A DNA stretch of 64,000 bases from Sediminicola sp. YIK13 (lineage in GTDB: Bacteria; Bacteroidota; Bacteroidia; Flavobacteriales; Flavobacteriaceae). Every line of letters starts with the position of its first letter. The stretch's first letter is position 1. Positions 1 through 8,891 of this stretch are shown here, in pieces. Made by a program: the position numbers and the translations under genes. Where the stretch lies: positions 1,530,501-1,594,500 of the forward strand of contig NZ_CP010535.1 of NCBI RefSeq assembly GCF_001430825.1, in the 5' to 3' direction. The notes beneath the pieces are model-generated. The model did not search any database. It worked only from the letters and a program-made list of their open reading frames with translations, and was not told the DNA's origin.

Positions 1-1292
1 GCACCACTAATAGCATCACACACCTGAACAATTGGTGAGATCAAGGTTTTCATTTCAATTTCATCATGGTGGGCACCAATCGCATTGCAAACATCCGGTT
101 TCTCTCCGTATTTCTCTGCCCATTGCATTCCTAAGATGGCATGTGGCGTTTCAACCTCTGCTTCAGTGTTTGGCACCTTACCTATATCGTGCAATAGTCC
201 TGCACGTTTTGCCAATTTAGGGTTAAGTCCCAATTCAGCGGCCATAACACCACAGAGTTTGGCAACTTCCCTAGAGTGTTGTAATAAGTTTTGTCCATAA
301 GAAGAACGGTATTTCATTCTACCAACAGCTTTGATAAGCTCTGGGTGCAACCCATGGATGCCCAAATCGATTACGGTACGTTTTCCTATCTCTACAATTT
401 CTTCTTCAATCTGCTTTTCCGTTTTCTTGACGATCTCTTCAATTCGTGCTGGGTGAATACGACCATCGGTGACCAATTTATGAAGTGATAAACGCGCTAC
501 TTCCCTTCTTACAGAATCAAAACAAGAAAGAATAATAGCTTCTGGGGTATCATCAACAATAATTTCAACCCCTGTTGCGGCTTCTAGGGCTCGGATATTT
601 CTTCCTTCGCGACCAATGATACGGCCCTTTACGTCGTCTGATTCCAAGTTGAATACGGAAACACAATTTTCTACCGCTTCTTCGGTTCCAATACGTTGGA
701 TGGTATTGATGACAATTTTCTTAGCCTCTTGTTGTGCCGTTAATTTAGCCTCTTCCACCGTGGATTGAATAAATGCCATGGCATCAGATTTTGCATTTTC
801 CTTCAATGACTCCATCAATTGGCTTTTGGCATCCTCGGCAGATAATCCTGAAATAACCTCTAACTGCTGAACTTGGCTTTTGTGAAGCTTTTCCAATTCG
901 GATTGCTTTTTCTCCAAGAATTCACTTTTATGGTCTACTTCCTTTAGCTTTACTTCTAGCTGATCATTTAGTTTTTTGCTCTTGGCAAGCTCATTGCTGA
1001 TCTGTGATTCCTTATCCCTTGTGCGTTTCTCAGCTTCATTGATCTTTTTATCCTTACTTATAATGACCTTTTCGTGCTCTGCTTTAAGTTCCAGAAACTT
1101 CTCCTTGGCTTGGTAGATCTTATCCTTTTTAGTGCTTTCTCCCTGCAGTTCAGCTTCCTTGATAATGGATGCCGCTTCTTTTTTTGCACTGTCTATGGTT
1201 TTGGAAGCCTTTCCCTTTTCCATAATCTTGGCAATGGCAAAACCAATCGCCAGACCAACTATACCTACTATTATTATTGTAGTACTGTCCAT
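1..1292 (-). CDS. rny: Ribonuclease Y, C-terminal part beyond the left edge
   Basis: Membrane-anchored endoribonuclease that starts mRNA decay. About 430 codons are visible, reading leftwards from an ATG at 1292; the end lies outside the window (the usual length is about 520). In order: a hydrophobic N-terminal anchor ([16 protein letters not shown]), a long charged coiled coil to about residue 200, a KH domain with [12 protein letters not shown] near residue 224, and an HD domain with [10 protein letters not shown] near residue 364, whose His-Asp pair binds the catalytic metal. The HD region continues with GAHHDE close to the edge. It lies downstream of zapA on the same strand, with a 6S-like RNA between them. 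The identification is firm; only the truncation by the window limits it. Confidence 0.96.
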   Translation of the reverse strand, partial: MDSTTIIIVGIVGLAIGFAIAKIMEKGKASKTIDSAKKEAASIIKEAELQGESTKKDKIYQAKEKFLELKAEHEKVIISKDKKINEAEKRTRDKESQISNELAKSKKLNDQLEVKLKEVDHKSEFLEKKQSELEKLHKSQVQQLEVISGLSAEDAKSQLMESLKENAKSDAMAFIQSTVEEAKLTAQQEAKKIVINTIQRIGTEEAVENCVSVFNLESDDVKGRIIGREGRNIRALEAATGVEIIVDDTPEAIILSCFDSVRREVARLSLHKLVTDGRIHPARIEEIVKKTEKQIEEEIVEIGKRTVIDLGIHGLHPELIKAVGRMKYRSSYGQNLLQHSREVAKLCGVMAAELGLNPKLAKRAGLLHDIGKVPNTEAEVETPHAILGMQWAEKYGEKPDVCNAIGAHHDEIEMKTLISPIVQVCDAISG

Positions 1293-1316
1293 AATTTAAA
1301 AATTATTAAAAAAAAA

Positions 1317-1478
1317 GCCCACATTGGAGGAAGTTTTGTACAAACCCCGATAAACAGGTTTAGGGCTAACAGACTGATCAAGGATCCTTATACTAGTAAG
1401 GCCTGCTTTTACAATCTAAACTCACCCTTTTCAAACAAAATAGTGTTGAGTTTGTCAAAAATAATTACCAATGTGGGC
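1317..1478 (-). ncRNA. ssrS: 6S-like RNA (6S-Flavo type) between zapA and rny
   Basis: Seen: the 221-base gap between zapA and rny is closed by a perfect 11-bp stem, 1317-1327 (gcccacattgg) pairing with 1468-1478 (ccaatgtgggc). Read on the minus strand, the 162-nt element contains side hairpins (AAACTCA/TGAGTTT on the 5' side, AAACC/GGTTT on the 3' side) and a terminal hairpin CCTTA-CTAGTA-TAAGG. It is followed by nine U residues (1308-1316), like a transcript end. Known: 6S RNA is a rod of this size that sequesters RNA polymerase holoenzyme, is often encoded beside zapA (ygfE in E. coli), and has a Flavobacteria-specific form. Inference: this is that RNA. No covariance search was possible. 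Confidence 0.72.
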
Positions 1479-1512
1479 AGTAACATTATTTATTTTAAAG
1501 AACTTATTTCTG

Positions 1513-1800
1513 TTAGAGCTTGGTGGCAATCAGATGATCGAGGGCTTTTAAACGCTCCTCAACTTCTTTTGTATCCTCTGATTGGTCTATTCCCTTCTGC
1601 TCAATTTTAGAAGCAAACTGCAAAGCGCACATGGCCAAAACATCTTGTTTGTCCCTTACTGCATAACTTTGCTCAAATTTCTTAGCCAGTTGCTCAATAT
1701 TTTTAGCAGCCTTGCGTAAACCTTCTTCTTGACTAGGGTCTATGGTCAAAGGATATACCCTGTCCGCAATAGAAAGTTTTATTTTTAGCTTTTCTGACAT
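1513..1800 (-). CDS. zapA: Cell division protein ZapA
   Basis: Small cytoplasmic protein that bundles FtsZ filaments. The 95-residue reading from ATG 1800 (MSEKLKIKLSIADRVYPLTI) has the ZapA layout: an N-terminal beta-rich domain of about 45 residues with the 'DPSQEEGLRKAAKNIEQ' helix entry, then a long coiled-coil helix (residues 45-95) for tetramerisation. The frame stays open upstream to 1839, but starting at 1800 gives the family length and leaves 14 bases after the upstream coiled-coil gene. The next element downstream is the 6S-like RNA, matching the zapA-6S linkage of other bacteria. Confidence 0.88.
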   Translation of the reverse strand: MSEKLKIKLSIADRVYPLTIDPSQEEGLRKAAKNIEQLAKKFEQSYAVRDKQDVLAMCALQFASKIEQKGIDQSEDTKEVEERLKALDHLIATKL

Positions 1801-1814
1801 TGTATTGTTGAACG

Positions 1815-2105
1815 TTACTCTGCAAGTTGGGCTATACAATGGTCCAACTCCCTGATTAACGTGTTTATTTTAAGCTTAGCTTCCGTTTTATTCGTATTAC
1901 TGCCTAGCATAGAGTTTGCAAGCTTAAGTGAATTGTACTTTTCCTCCCATTCCAAAGCGGAATTTTCAGTTAGCGCATGGCCCTTTTTCATAGCGTTCAA
2001 CTCTTCCTCCAATTTTAAATTAGTCTGGTCCAAAAGCTCTAACCTATGGAGCAACATACCAATTTTATTTTCTAAAGAATCAACAATTTCCACTAGTTCA
2101 CTCAT
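1815..2105 (-). CDS. Small coiled-coil protein upstream of zapA, ZapB-like in form
   Basis: A 96-residue protein from ATG 2105 (MSELVEIVDSLENKIGMLLH), nearly all predicted helix with heptad-spaced Leu/Ile and charged residues in two stretches (about residues 5-45 and 50-95). It has no signal peptide, so it is cytoplasmic. It is probably co-transcribed with zapA, which starts 14 bases after its stop. The product is not recognised as a named family. Its shape and place suggest a cell-division partner analogous to ZapB, which is an inference from context; generic coiled-coil composition would also fit other roles. Confidence 0.7.
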   Translation of the reverse strand: MSELVEIVDSLENKIGMLLHRLELLDQTNLKLEEELNAMKKGHALTENSALEWEEKYNSLKLANSMLGSNTNKTEAKLKINTLIRELDHCIAQLAE

Positions 2106-2299
2106 ATGCAAATTTCAATGCATTTTACACAAAGTTAACATACCTCAAACGACTTCGCAATACTTTTTACAATTATTCTTATCGGAAATCTTTATACTGG
2201 ATACAATTGGTTCAGATTTATTGGTTTAACCATTTTAACAGCAATAGATTTTTACCATTTCAACCGTTTAATTACATTCGCATTTACTTATTACACATT

Positions 2300-3991
2300 A
2301 TGAGAATTACTATTTTGGGTCTGCTTTTATTCATTTCCCTAACCATTTGCGCACAAGACAATTATCCCAAGGACGTATTTAGATCTCCCCTGGATATTCC
2401 TTTGATCCTTTCAGGCAATTTTGGGGAGCTTAGGTCCAACCATTTTCACTCTGGAATTGACATCAAAACCCAACAACGGGAAGGGCTGCCCATTTATGCC
2501 ATATCAGAAGGAACCATTAGCAGAATAAAGGTATCCCTTTGGGGCTATGGCAAAGTAATTTATTTGGCCCATCCAAATGGATACACTTCTGTCTATGGGC
2601 ATCTTCAAAAATTTTCACCCGAAATTGAGGCCTACATCAAAAAAATACAATACGAAAAGCAGTCGTTCGAGGTGGAAGTATTTCCCGATTTTGGCGAATT
2701 AAAGGTAGCCAAAGGGGATCTTATTGCCTATAGCGGCAATACTGGTGGGTCTGCCGGACCCCACTTACATTTTGAGATCCGAAATAGCGCATCAGAAATG
2801 CCTACAAATCCCTTGCTCTATGGATTGGAGGTTAGGGACGCGACCAATCCCACTCTTCTTGAACTATTTGCCTACCCCCTTTCCAGCGATGCCCAGATCA
2901 ATCAAAGCAATGATTTGGCACAAATTAATTTTACCAAACAAAGTGATGGCTCATTTTTAGCCGATAAGGTTTTGGCCAGTGGAACCATTGGATTTGGATT
3001 CAATGCCTATGATCGGCAAGATATGGCAGCGAATAAAAATGGGGTGTTCTCCGTACAACAATTGGTAAACGGACAGGTTTATACCGATTTTAATTTTGAA
3101 AAGTTCTCTTTCAGCGAAACACGCTATATCAATACTTTGATAGATTACGACTATTTTGGGAAATATAGAAAATGGATCACCAAATGTTTTAAATCCCCTG
3201 GCAATAACCTCACCATCTACAACACCTTGAAAAATGATGGAAAAATAGCAGTTGACGAAGGAATGAGCTATAAGATAGAAATACTTTTAAAAGATCTATC
3301 GGATAATATAACCAGGGTGGTTATCCCAGTTGAGGGTAAAAAACTACCGTTAAAGGTGATAAAGGAAACCAATAAAACGGACACCTATATCATCGCATCA
3401 AAGCCAAATAATTACGATCTTGGCGCAGCCAAAGTATATTTTCCGGCCAATACTTTTTACGAAGATTTTTATATGGATCTGCAAAAAGGAAATGACACTG
3501 TCACCATTCATAACGGCCGGATGCCAGCTCATAGAAATTTTACAATAACTTTTGATGCAACCAAATATTCCGAGGAGGACCGAAGCAAAATGTTCATTGC
3601 CCGACTTGGGAATCGATTGAAACCAAGTTACACCTCCACCTACAGAAGGGACAACACCTTTACCACCAGAACCAAAAATCTAGGTACCTATGCCTTGGTC
3701 AAAGACACCATTGCACCACAAATAAGAAGCAAGAACTTTAAGGACAAGCAATGGTTGACCAATTACAGATATTTGAGCTTAACTATTTCTGATGACCTTA
3801 GCGGCATTGACACCTATACTGCTACCCTCAATGGGGATTGGATCTTGATGGAGTATGAAACAAAGAACAATACCCTAACCTATAACTTCGACGATAAAAT
3901 TCTGGATCAAAAACAGTGTGAGCTCAAAGTAGTGGTTACTGATAATGTTGGAAATACCAGTACCTTTACAAGTACATTTTATAGAAACTAA
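2300..3991 (+). CDS. Secreted M23 family metallopeptidase
   Basis: Predicted zinc endopeptidase acting on peptidoglycan cross-links in the periplasm. ATG 2300 gives a clear signal peptide (residues 1-18, ending TICAQ), whereas the longer open frame from 2207 adds 31 residues unlike any export signal. The LytM/M23 core lies in residues 35-170: H50-x3-D54 (HSGID) and H155-L-H157 supply the zinc and catalytic residues. After it come about 390 residues of beta-rich sequence, including an Ig-like stretch near residues 475-560 (DTIAPQIRSKNF, SDDLSGID). The protein is 563 residues. Five bases separate it from the TonB receptor, so the two are probably one operon. Confidence 0.9.
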   Translation: MRITILGLLLFISLTICAQDNYPKDVFRSPLDIPLILSGNFGELRSNHFHSGIDIKTQQREGLPIYAISEGTISRIKVSLWGYGKVIYLAHPNGYTSVYGHLQKFSPEIEAYIKKIQYEKQSFEVEVFPDFGELKVAKGDLIAYSGNTGGSAGPHLHFEIRNSASEMPTNPLLYGLEVRDATNPTLLELFAYPLSSDAQINQSNDLAQINFTKQSDGSFLADKVLASGTIGFGFNAYDRQDMAANKNGVFSVQQLVNGQVYTDFNFEKFSFSETRYINTLIDYDYFGKYRKWITKCFKSPGNNLTIYNTLKNDGKIAVDEGMSYKIEILLKDLSDNITRVVIPVEGKKLPLKVIKETNKTDTYIIASKPNNYDLGAAKVYFPANTFYEDFYMDLQKGNDTVTIHNGRMPAHRNFTITFDATKYSEEDRSKMFIARLGNRLKPSYTSTYRRDNTFTTRTKNLGTYALVKDTIAPQIRSKNFKDKQWLTNYRYLSLTISDDLSGIDTYTATLNGDWILMEYETKNNTLTYNFDDKILDQKQCELKVVVTDNVGNTSTFTSTFYRN

Positions 3992-3996
3992 AAAAA

Positions 3997-6465
3997 TTGA
4001 AGTGTCCTAAAACAGTACTCCTAATACTGACGCTTTGCCTAGGGAAGTTAACCTTAGCGCAGACTGCCACCATCACCGGTGTTGTTTTGGACGAAAAAAA
4101 CATCCCCCTGGCAGATGTAAATGTTAGTTCTGACTCCAAGGGCACCTATACCAATAAAGATGGTTTTTATATCCTACAGGTCATTTCTGAACAAAAAACC
4201 AGCATCACCTTTTCGCATATCGGCCATGAGCCCGTAGTTTTAAGAAATTTAATTCTTTCTTCCAACGAAACCTTTGAGTTCAACCCAGTTCTCAAAGAAG
4301 GAATGACTCAGGTAGACGGTGTAACCGTTACGGCATCTGGTGAAAAACGGGTCGATGGTATAACCACTATTCCTCCTGAGGTAATTAGGCGTATTCCTGG
4401 TGCAAATGCAGGTGTTGAAAATGTACTTAAATTATTGCCCGGAGTAACTTCCAACAATGAATTGAGCACACAATATTCTGTGCGAGGCGGCAATTATGAT
4501 GAAAATTTAGTCTATGTCAATGGCATTGAGGTTTACCGCCCTTTTCTCATCAGATCGGGACAACAGGAGGGCTTAAGTTTTATCAACCCTGAAATGGTAC
4601 AAAACTTAGAGTTTTCACCAGGAGGTTTTCAAGCGGAATATGGAGATAAATTATCCTCCGTCCTTGACATTACCTATAAACAGCCCACAGAATTTTCCCT
4701 CCGAGCCAACGCCAGCTTACTTGGTCTTAGCAGTACCGTAGAAACCATATCCCAAAAAAAAGACCTATCTACCATTACCGGGATCCGCTATAGAAACAAT
4801 AGCTTATTGGTGAACAGTCAACAAACAAAATCGAATTTCAACCCCACTTTTGCAGATATACAGTCCTTCCTAAATTATAAAATCACCAAAAACGTAACCC
4901 TTGGAGTTTTAGGCTCCTTCTCCTTGAACGATTATCAGAATGAACCCTTGACAAGACAGACAAATTTTGGAACGCTGGATGACCCTAAGGCGTTATTGGT
5001 TTATTACCAGGGAAGGGAAAACAATAAGTTTCAAACAACACAAGGGGCTATCATGTCGAGCTATAGACTCAACGATAATTTGAATGTGAATCTTACGACT
5101 TCCCTCTACCATACCACAGAAGAAGAATACTCCGATGTCTTTGCCACCTATGAATTAGGTGCTGTAGATACTGACCTCAGCAGCGATAATGCTGGTGGCG
5201 CAATTGCAACGAGAGGAATTGGATCTCAATTCAATAGGGCCAGGAATGATTTGGATGCCTTAATTTTTAATATCTCCCATAAGGGATCATATTCCAAGAA
5301 TGCAAGATTGTTGGAATGGGGAGCTACATATTCCCATGAAGATATTAGAGATCAGCTAAGGGAATCGGAATTTTTAGACTCTTTGGGTTTCTCTGTAAGG
5401 CCACCGCGATCTGAATTTCAGAACAACCAACCTGAGGATCCTTTTGAGGGCCCAATTGTTCCCTTTGATGGGGTAAGTGCCCAAAATTTCATACAAACCA
5501 ACCGATTTTCAGCCTTTACGCAGTACAGCAACAAACTGGAATGGCTTGGTCAGCATATTTATTATAATTTAGGGTTAAGAGCACAACACTGGACGGTTAG
5601 CGGAAAAGACGTAGGTAAGTCGGCCCACACCATCGTTAGTCCCCGTGGACAATTTTCCATAAAGCCCAATTGGGATCTGGATATGCTTTTTACTCTTGCG
5701 GGCGGTCTCTATCAACAGCCTCCCATGTACAGGGAATTGCGTGACCAGGAAGGAATGGTCCAAACCGATGTAAAGGCCCAAAAATCTGTACATACGGTAC
5801 TGGGAAATGAATATAGTTTTTTACTTTGGAACAGGCCTTTTACCTTAAAAAGCGAAGTCTATTACAAAAAACTGAACAGCGTTAACCCCTACACTCTTGA
5901 GGATGTGCGTATACGATACGCGGCAGCCAACAACGCAAAGGCATATGCGTATGGTGCAGAGATACGGATGAACGGAGCCTTTGTGCCAGGTACGGAGTCA
6001 TGGGTGAGTCTGGGATACCTCAAAACCGAAGAAAACATCAACGATAGAGGTTATATATCAAGGCCCACCGACCAACGTCTAAACTTTGGTGTTTTATTTC
6101 AGGACTATGTTCCCAACATACCAAATTTAAAGATGTATTTAAATCTTGTGTACAATACAGGATTGCCGGGAGGATCACCAAGCTATGCCGATCCCTACAA
6201 CTTTCAGAATAGATTAAGAGATTATAGGAGGGCAGATTTGGGAATTTCCCATATTTTTGTGGACGCCGAAACAACGTATCCGAAAAATCATTGGCTTCAT
6301 GGGTTTAAGGAATTGAATATTGGGTTTGAAATTTTTAATCTTTTCAATAACCAAAACTCCATTACCAATACTTGGGTCAGGGATGTGGACAGCAAAAGGG
6401 AATATGCCGTTCCCAATTTTATGACCTCCCGTGTATTGAACCTTAAGATCGGTACTCGTTTTTAG
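3997..6465 (+). CDS. TonB-dependent outer-membrane receptor
   Basis: A 22-stranded outer-membrane transporter of 822 residues. It has a signal peptide (1-21, ending LTLAQ), a carboxypeptidase-regulatory-like beta-sandwich (about 23-105, TITGVVLDEKNIPLADVNV), a plug domain (about 108-225, including LPGVTSNNELSTQYSVRGG and a GGFQAEYGDKLSSV motif), and a barrel ending in ...LKIGTRF with a terminal Phe as expected for BamA-dependent insertion. The start is TTG at 3997, five bases after the peptidase stop; no nearer ATG retains the signal peptide. No SusD-like lipoprotein accompanies it, so it is not a canonical glycan-uptake pair and its substrate is unknown. Confidence 0.9.
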   Translation: MKCPKTVLLILTLCLGKLTLAQTATITGVVLDEKNIPLADVNVSSDSKGTYTNKDGFYILQVISEQKTSITFSHIGHEPVVLRNLILSSNETFEFNPVLKEGMTQVDGVTVTASGEKRVDGITTIPPEVIRRIPGANAGVENVLKLLPGVTSNNELSTQYSVRGGNYDENLVYVNGIEVYRPFLIRSGQQEGLSFINPEMVQNLEFSPGGFQAEYGDKLSSVLDITYKQPTEFSLRANASLLGLSSTVETISQKKDLSTITGIRYRNNSLLVNSQQTKSNFNPTFADIQSFLNYKITKNVTLGVLGSFSLNDYQNEPLTRQTNFGTLDDPKALLVYYQGRENNKFQTTQGAIMSSYRLNDNLNVNLTTSLYHTTEEEYSDVFATYELGAVDTDLSSDNAGGAIATRGIGSQFNRARNDLDALIFNISHKGSYSKNARLLEWGATYSHEDIRDQLRESEFLDSLGFSVRPPRSEFQNNQPEDPFEGPIVPFDGVSAQNFIQTNRFSAFTQYSNKLEWLGQHIYYNLGLRAQHWTVSGKDVGKSAHTIVSPRGQFSIKPNWDLDMLFTLAGGLYQQPPMYRELRDQEGMVQTDVKAQKSVHTVLGNEYSFLLWNRPFTLKSEVYYKKLNSVNPYTLEDVRIRYAAANNAKAYAYGAEIRMNGAFVPGTESWVSLGYLKTEENINDRGYISRPTDQRLNFGVLFQDYVPNIPNLKMYLNLVYNTGLPGGSPSYADPYNFQNRLRDYRRADLGISHIFVDAETTYPKNHWLHGFKELNIGFEIFNLFNNQNSITNTWVRDVDSKREYAVPNFMTSRVLNLKIGTRF

Positions 6466-6475
6466 AATTAAAGCA

Positions 6476-7129
6476 ATGAAGAAGAATTTAATTTACCTAT
6501 TACTATTTGCCTCAGTGGCGATACATGCCCAAAAAAATATTTACGAAAGTGATAAATTTGATGCGCTTAGCAGCGAACACGAGGTCTTGGCCATTATACC
6601 CTTTCTGACCAATTTGGAACTCAAAGACCAAATCTCAAAAACAGAGCTTAAGGCCCTGGAAAAAAAAGAGGGCTATGCGGTACAGGATGCATTGGAGGTA
6701 TACTTTTCGCGCATAAAAAAGAAAAAGAAATTTTCAGTGGAATTTCAAAATATCAAAAACACCAATGCTATTTTGACAAAGAATGATATTGATTATGACA
6801 ATATTGATGTCTACACCATTAAAGAGCTTTGTAAAATACTGGAAGTGGATGGTATCATTAGTGGCAACCTCGATATGAACATTTTACTCTCCAAGGGCAT
6901 CCCTGACGGTTTCAGTTTCATTGATTATTTAATGGGAGATTCCAATTATGGAAGAATTGGGATGAAGATCAGTGATGGGGCAAGCGGAAAATTATTGTGG
7001 AAATACGAAAAGGAGATCAATAAGAAATCCGGAAAAAACACGAATGACCTTATCGATGGCATGATGAAATCCGCTACCCGTAAATTTCCTTATGAACGGG
7101 AAAAGGCGAAAAATAGAAAAAATGATTAA
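6476..7129 (+). CDS. Secreted protein of unknown function, CsgG/TolB-N-like fold suspected
   Basis: A 217-residue protein with a signal peptide (1-18, ending IHAQ). It is ten bases behind the TonB receptor gene and probably belongs to the same transcript. The body reads like the alpha/beta domain of the CsgG/GNA1162/TolB-N group: 'EHEVLAIIPF' as a first strand, 'LCKILEVDGIISGNLD' as the 'not-found-then-generate' helix-strand, and 'KISDGASGKLLWKYE' as the 'sum of type and content' strand pair. This fold assignment is by eye. The C-terminus is very basic (EREKAKNRKND). No named function can be given. The stop overlaps the convergent cysteine desulfurase gene by four bases. Confidence 0.7.
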   Translation: MKKNLIYLLLFASVAIHAQKNIYESDKFDALSSEHEVLAIIPFLTNLELKDQISKTELKALEKKEGYAVQDALEVYFSRIKKKKKFSVEFQNIKNTNAILTKNDIDYDNIDVYTIKELCKILEVDGIISGNLDMNILLSKGIPDGFSFIDYLMGDSNYGRIGMKISDGASGKLLWKYEKEINKKSGKNTNDLIDGMMKSATRKFPYEREKAKNRKND

Positions 7130-8274
7130 TCGTTCGCGTAGTCCTTCAACACACTTATCACATAGTCCAACTCTTCTTTTGTATTGTATTTAGAAAAGGA
7201 GAAACGCAATGATGGCCTCTTTAGTTCATCTTTGGAAAGTATCTCTCCAAGCACGTGGGAACCTAAATCACTCCCAGATTGGCATGCACTTCCTTTAGAA
7301 CAGGCAATACCCTTGAGATCCAAATGAAAGAGTAGCATTAAGGCCTTTTCTTCACTGTAGGGAAGGCACACATTGACCAAAGTATAGGTACTCTTGTCCA
7401 AATCTCCTGATAGGCCATTAAATGTAGCCTCGGGAAGTTTTTTCCCTAGCTTTTCAATAAAGTACTTTTTCAGATCGGTCACGTAGTTACGTTCCGCATC
7501 CATATTTTTATAGGCAGCGATAAAAGCCTCTTCCAAACCAACTATATTGTGGAAAGATTCTGTTCCCGCTCTAAACCCCCGTTCTTGAGAGCCCCCAAAA
7601 ATTAATGGCTTAAGCCCGGTATTTCTTTTTAAATATGCAAAACCAATACCCTTGGGACCATGAAATTTATGAGCTGCAGCTGTTAAGAAATCAATTTGCG
7701 TATTTTTCACATCCCATTCATAATGCCCAACGGACTGTACCGTATCTGAATGAAAAAGTGCCTGATTATCCGCACAAAGTTTTCCTATGGCATCAATATC
7801 TATTTTATTGCCAATTTCATTATTGACATGCATAAGACTGACCAACTTCTTGGAATCGTCCTGTTGCAACAAAGTTGTCAAGTGTGACATATCTGGATTT
7901 CCGGAGGGATCTAAATTCACAAAGTGAAGGGTTACCCCATATTCTTTGGCCAATTCTTCCGCTGTATGCAATACGGCATGGTGTTCTATTTTGGAGGTGA
8001 TCAAAGTCTTTACACCCAAATCCCTAACCGCACCCCTTAAAATCATATTGTCGGCCTCTGTACCCCCAGAGGTGAATATTATTTCCGAAGGATGTGCATT
8101 GAGTTCCTTAGCTATGGTTTTTCTGGCTTTTTCAATAGCTGTCTTTGCAGAACGCCCAAAACTATGGGTAGAAGATGGGTTCCCATAAAAATTGGCAAGT
8201 GCGTCCTGCATTTTTACAATAACTTCCTCCCTAACCTGCGTGGTCGCAGCACTATCCAGATATACCCTTTGCAT
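7126..8274 (-). CDS. Cysteine desulfurase (class V aminotransferase, NifS/IscS type)
   Basis: PLP enzyme that takes sulfur from L-cysteine for Fe-S cluster or thio-cofactor assembly. The 382-residue protein has the whole fold: N-terminal YLDSAATT, cofactor-contacting SGGTEADN (69-76), E97-H98-H99 in the 'SKIEHHAV' motif, PLP lysine K203 in AAHKFHGPKG, and catalytic C331 in SKGSACQSG. The loop carrying C331 is of the longer, flexible NifS/IscS type rather than the short SufS type. No iscU/suf genes are adjacent, so the sulfur acceptor is unclear. It is convergent with the upstream secreted-protein gene (4-bp overlap). Confidence 0.93.
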   Translation of the reverse strand: MQRVYLDSAATTQVREEVIVKMQDALANFYGNPSSTHSFGRSAKTAIEKARKTIAKELNAHPSEIIFTSGGTEADNMILRGAVRDLGVKTLITSKIEHHAVLHTAEELAKEYGVTLHFVNLDPSGNPDMSHLTTLLQQDDSKKLVSLMHVNNEIGNKIDIDAIGKLCADNQALFHSDTVQSVGHYEWDVKNTQIDFLTAAAHKFHGPKGIGFAYLKRNTGLKPLIFGGSQERGFRAGTESFHNIVGLEEAFIAAYKNMDAERNYVTDLKKYFIEKLGKKLPEATFNGLSGDLDKSTYTLVNVCLPYSEEKALMLLFHLDLKGIACSKGSACQSGSDLGSHVLGEILSKDELKRPSLRFSFSKYNTKEELDYVISVLKDYAND

Positions 8275-8388
8275 GAAACAAAATTTCAGATTATATAATG
8301 GCCAAAAATAAATGAAATAAAGTTAATTTCTCCTAAATAGAGGTAAAAGCTATAGGGAAATCCCTTTTTTTTGAATTAAATTTGACGC

Positions 8389-8889
8389 ATGAAACAAGTT
8401 ATTCTTTTTGCTTTTTTAGGATTATTACTCTCCTGCGATGACGGGGATCTACAAATAGAAACCTTAAATTTTGACGATAGCACCATAGCCTTGTGCGGAA
8501 CTGCCACCACAGGGAGTGAGGTCTTCTTCAAGATTAATGGGGATGAAGCATTAATATTGACCTTGGAGGCAGGGATTTTAAAAAATGAAGTTTCGGACGG
8601 TAGCCTTGAAAGTGTCATTCCCGGTAATTCAAAAATTACCTATAGAATTTTTTCCGGCACTGTCAGCAACAGCTACTTTTGTAGTGACATACCACCCACA
8701 ACTCCTACTGTTGTTGATGAAATTGAGGCAATAGATGGAAAGGTCCTCGTAAATACTATACTATTGGAGGATGGGGTCACGTACCAACATACCATTCAAT
8801 TAAGTGAAATATCGCTTGTGAACGAGAATGGATCTAGAATCACAGATTTAAGCATCAATGATTTTGGAGTCATAACGACCACCGAATAA
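8389..8889 (+). CDS. Lipoprotein of unknown function, possibly surface exposed
   Basis: A 166-residue protein with a lipoprotein signal: hydrophobic residues 4-15 then a lipobox LLLSC with lipidated C16. Directly after the cysteine comes DDGD, an acidic stretch resembling the Bacteroidetes lipoprotein export signal that sends lipoproteins to the cell surface. The rest is acidic and beta-rich with two isolated cysteines (TIALCGTA and SYFCSD) that could form a disulfide. No family is recognised. It lies alone between the divergent cysteine desulfurase gene and the convergent Smr gene, whose stop is two bases away. A TAAATTTG five bases before the ATG is too close to be its promoter. Confidence 0.72.
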   Translation: MKQVILFAFLGLLLSCDDGDLQIETLNFDDSTIALCGTATTGSEVFFKINGDEALILTLEAGILKNEVSDGSLESVIPGNSKITYRIFSGTVSNSYFCSDIPPTTPTVVDEIEAIDGKVLVNTILLEDGVTYQHTIQLSEISLVNENGSRITDLSINDFGVITTTE

Positions 8890-8891
8890 TT

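Noticed and set aside
1074-1610. A 178-codon plus-strand frame over the 6S-like RNA
   Set aside because: It spans the antisense of rny, the RNA element and the zapA end; coding in that direction would contradict the well supported minus-strand genes.
2207-2299. N-terminal extension of the M23 peptidase from 2207
   Set aside because: It would bury the signal peptide behind 31 aromatic-rich residues; ATG 2300 gives a normal export signal.
8377-8384. TAAATTTG as promoter of the lipoprotein gene at 8389
   Set aside because: It lies five bases before the ATG, so transcription would start inside the gene, and no TTG lies at the right distance.
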